Assembly: GCA_002314835.1 (NCBI GenBank)
Contig: DCHM01000001.1
Coordinates: 1-13,212 of the forward strand
Source of the DNA: Clostridiales bacterium UBA1752
GTDB taxonomy: Bacteria > Bacillota > Clostridia > Oscillospirales > CAG-382
Direction: 5' to 3'
Length of the DNA stretch: 13,212 nucleotides
The notes below the pieces were generated by a model, which saw only the letters and a list, made by a program, of their open reading frames with translations, did no database searches and was not told where the DNA came from. Position 1 is the stretch's first letter. Every line of letters starts with the position of its first letter. Of this stretch, positions 13,101 to 13,212 are shown piece by piece. Position numbers and translations under genes: made by a program.

Positions 13101-13212
13101 TCACGGTCCCGTTTGCTGCTCTCGGTATCACTCCTCCCACAGCAGGCGACGGCTCCGCGATAGGCATTGTTATTCAGTATATCGACGGCGCGGACCTCTC
13201 TTGGGCGTCCTC
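10160..13212 (+). CDS. Large multidomain lipoprotein: two discoidin-like domains, DUF4434 TIM barrel, CBM9-like domain (3' partial)
   Basis: 1017 complete codons without a stop, running off the window end. The start is the ATG overlapping the upstream TGA. Residues 1-23 are a lipoprotein signal (MKK, hydrophobic core, LMSGC with Cys23), so it is surface-anchored. Residues ~42-186 and ~190-347 are two F5/8 type C-like domains (IDNSTGAISVDLGF; VRYSADGTEWSDLG and RYVKLY...LDEVSIYGC). Residues ~350-478 are an unassigned beta-rich linker domain. Residues ~482-810 resemble DUF4434, a putative glycosidase TIM barrel: TIRGGFYQL (486-494), LGQDYVVIQYS (522-532), LGMKVWLGT (574-582), YYLSDEECDQW (625-635). 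E630 and E747/E750 are candidate catalytic acids (inference). Residues ~855 onward resemble a CBM9/DOMON-like sugar-binding domain (ALAFDSDNLYIAVKTND, DDLVQIWM). Probably binds and perhaps cleaves a polysaccharide outside the cell. The 3' end and any further domains are not visible. Confidence 0.8.
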   Translation, partial: MKKLLSLLLAGTTIFGGILMSGCTQIGTETSTEVSDEPLETVNLAKGAPYYYECGVTVSGDPAVDVLTDGDETTCATITASLGGAKGTDFTANDWYGASHQVHIDNSTGAISVDLGFICNISGAELVGEGVNGFELFYSTDGYNYTYYAGKFDTNSVSLNIKAKALMFVFDITDTVKLGEIVVWGTAPHQKVLLSTGASYVWEGKDNSTYKDDGTKLTDGKLSRYDGEDAVAAKMSSEKDDLTGKAGNIITFDLGEIKNVSELSFGIYRPIDYSATMPTLVNVRYSADGTEWSDLGQSYLRTNVSGKDNCSNKYCVTRADTVKARYVKLYTYMSSTLFLDEVSIYGCEHEVSADLDHINKVNQLSNSNVASFKTVKLGGASTAILSDLEYSRGVSCLKNDTLDFILDKQYDNLVGAAVTATSELTDVTVEGASNVTTYALKVGSRVTTYIFFDAFAAKEVKINFACGSGTLVTEAALYDGQAQLPTIRGGFYQLTTAASYAGAATEHSAYMWYLQLKGMKDLGQDYVVIQYSIRYLAKTTLINGKRVTAAGYTYTGGYGTEDVCEAILDAADKLGMKVWLGTICDADFTDPIGQYDAYDGIVADALLIIDDINEMYAHHESFAGYYLSDEECDQWLNMNGGVAAGRKVYQGQSERIREINPDARIMISPAIWRSGDPQTGADNLYKLIVSDTDGGRPLVDIVAAQDCLGREQTLTVSDAAYDSFENYCSLWAKAVRRAGAEFWHDAEVFEITSTSKNYDDLIKSLATEAKISGSIIVFDTPHYMPNITMTAFNDSYAYYKRLILRDYIRYYSGFAAYDRVGENAEAPWVVTDDGRTVERDSGKKETSIDEATKHDTRYNDGVLTAFGGFDKMVYQDFALGNGAAKPMYALAFDSDNLYIAVKTNDTTANYQDGTWWNGKDDLVQIWMTGTGVTTGKADSVAHGVRMYLHRRQTSWVKGGEAGEGVNLSKVTYSVEGDTAYITVPFAALGITPPTAGDGSAIGIVIQYIDGADLSWAS

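Noticed and set aside
1..13212. CRISPR arrays, tRNA or rRNA genes, insertion sequences, long direct repeats
   Set aside because: None seen. The only repeats are short terminator stems and small palindromes, and no transposase or integrase motif was found in any plausible gene.

Overview
The window is about 13.2 kb of gene-dense bacterial DNA of intermediate GC content. Strong AGGAGG-type ribosome binding sites, good sigma-A promoters (two with extended -10 boxes), short intergenic gaps and lipoproteins with a Gram-positive look suggest a Bacillota genome. An anaerobic Clostridia from a gut-like habitat (Oscillospirales or Christensenellales type) would fit the gene families, but that is inference. 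No rRNA, tRNA, CRISPR array, transposase or phage gene was seen, and no gap without a gene exceeds about 140 bases.

Layout: (1) 24-1022, plus strand, a DUF1653 domain fused to a beta-propeller, ending at a bidirectional terminator. (2) 3385 down to 1063, minus strand, a two-gene unit: an Lgt-like membrane protein overlapping a DUF4855 putative glycosidase. (3) A divergent promoter region (3386-3481), then a plus-strand operon at 3482-5887: a Dabb small protein, a sugar phosphate isomerase/epimerase-like TIM barrel and a GH32-like glycosidase, ending at a bidirectional terminator. (4) 8789 down to 5928, minus strand, a two-gene operon: an (alpha/alpha)-barrel carbohydrate enzyme, then a lipoprotein ending in a NAGPA phosphodiester glycosidase domain. 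(5) 8927-9898, plus strand, divergent from unit 4: a Gfo/Idh/MocA oxidoreductase with its own terminator. (6) 9990 to the window end, plus strand: a 57-residue SHOCT-like protein overlapping (ATGA) a very large lipoprotein with two discoidin-like domains, a DUF4434 TIM barrel and a CBM9-like domain. That gene is cut by the window end.

Read together this is a carbohydrate-processing neighbourhood. Two surface lipoproteins could bind or cut glycans outside the cell. Several enzymes without signal peptides (GH32-like, DUF4855, alpha-barrel, isomerase, Dabb, Gfo/Idh/MocA) could process the products inside. No transporter, sugar kinase or regulator is present, so the substrate cannot be named. Several members belong to poorly characterised families. 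The clearest whole-window oddity is the near absence of the tetranucleotide GATC: I found one copy, against roughly 50 expected by chance.
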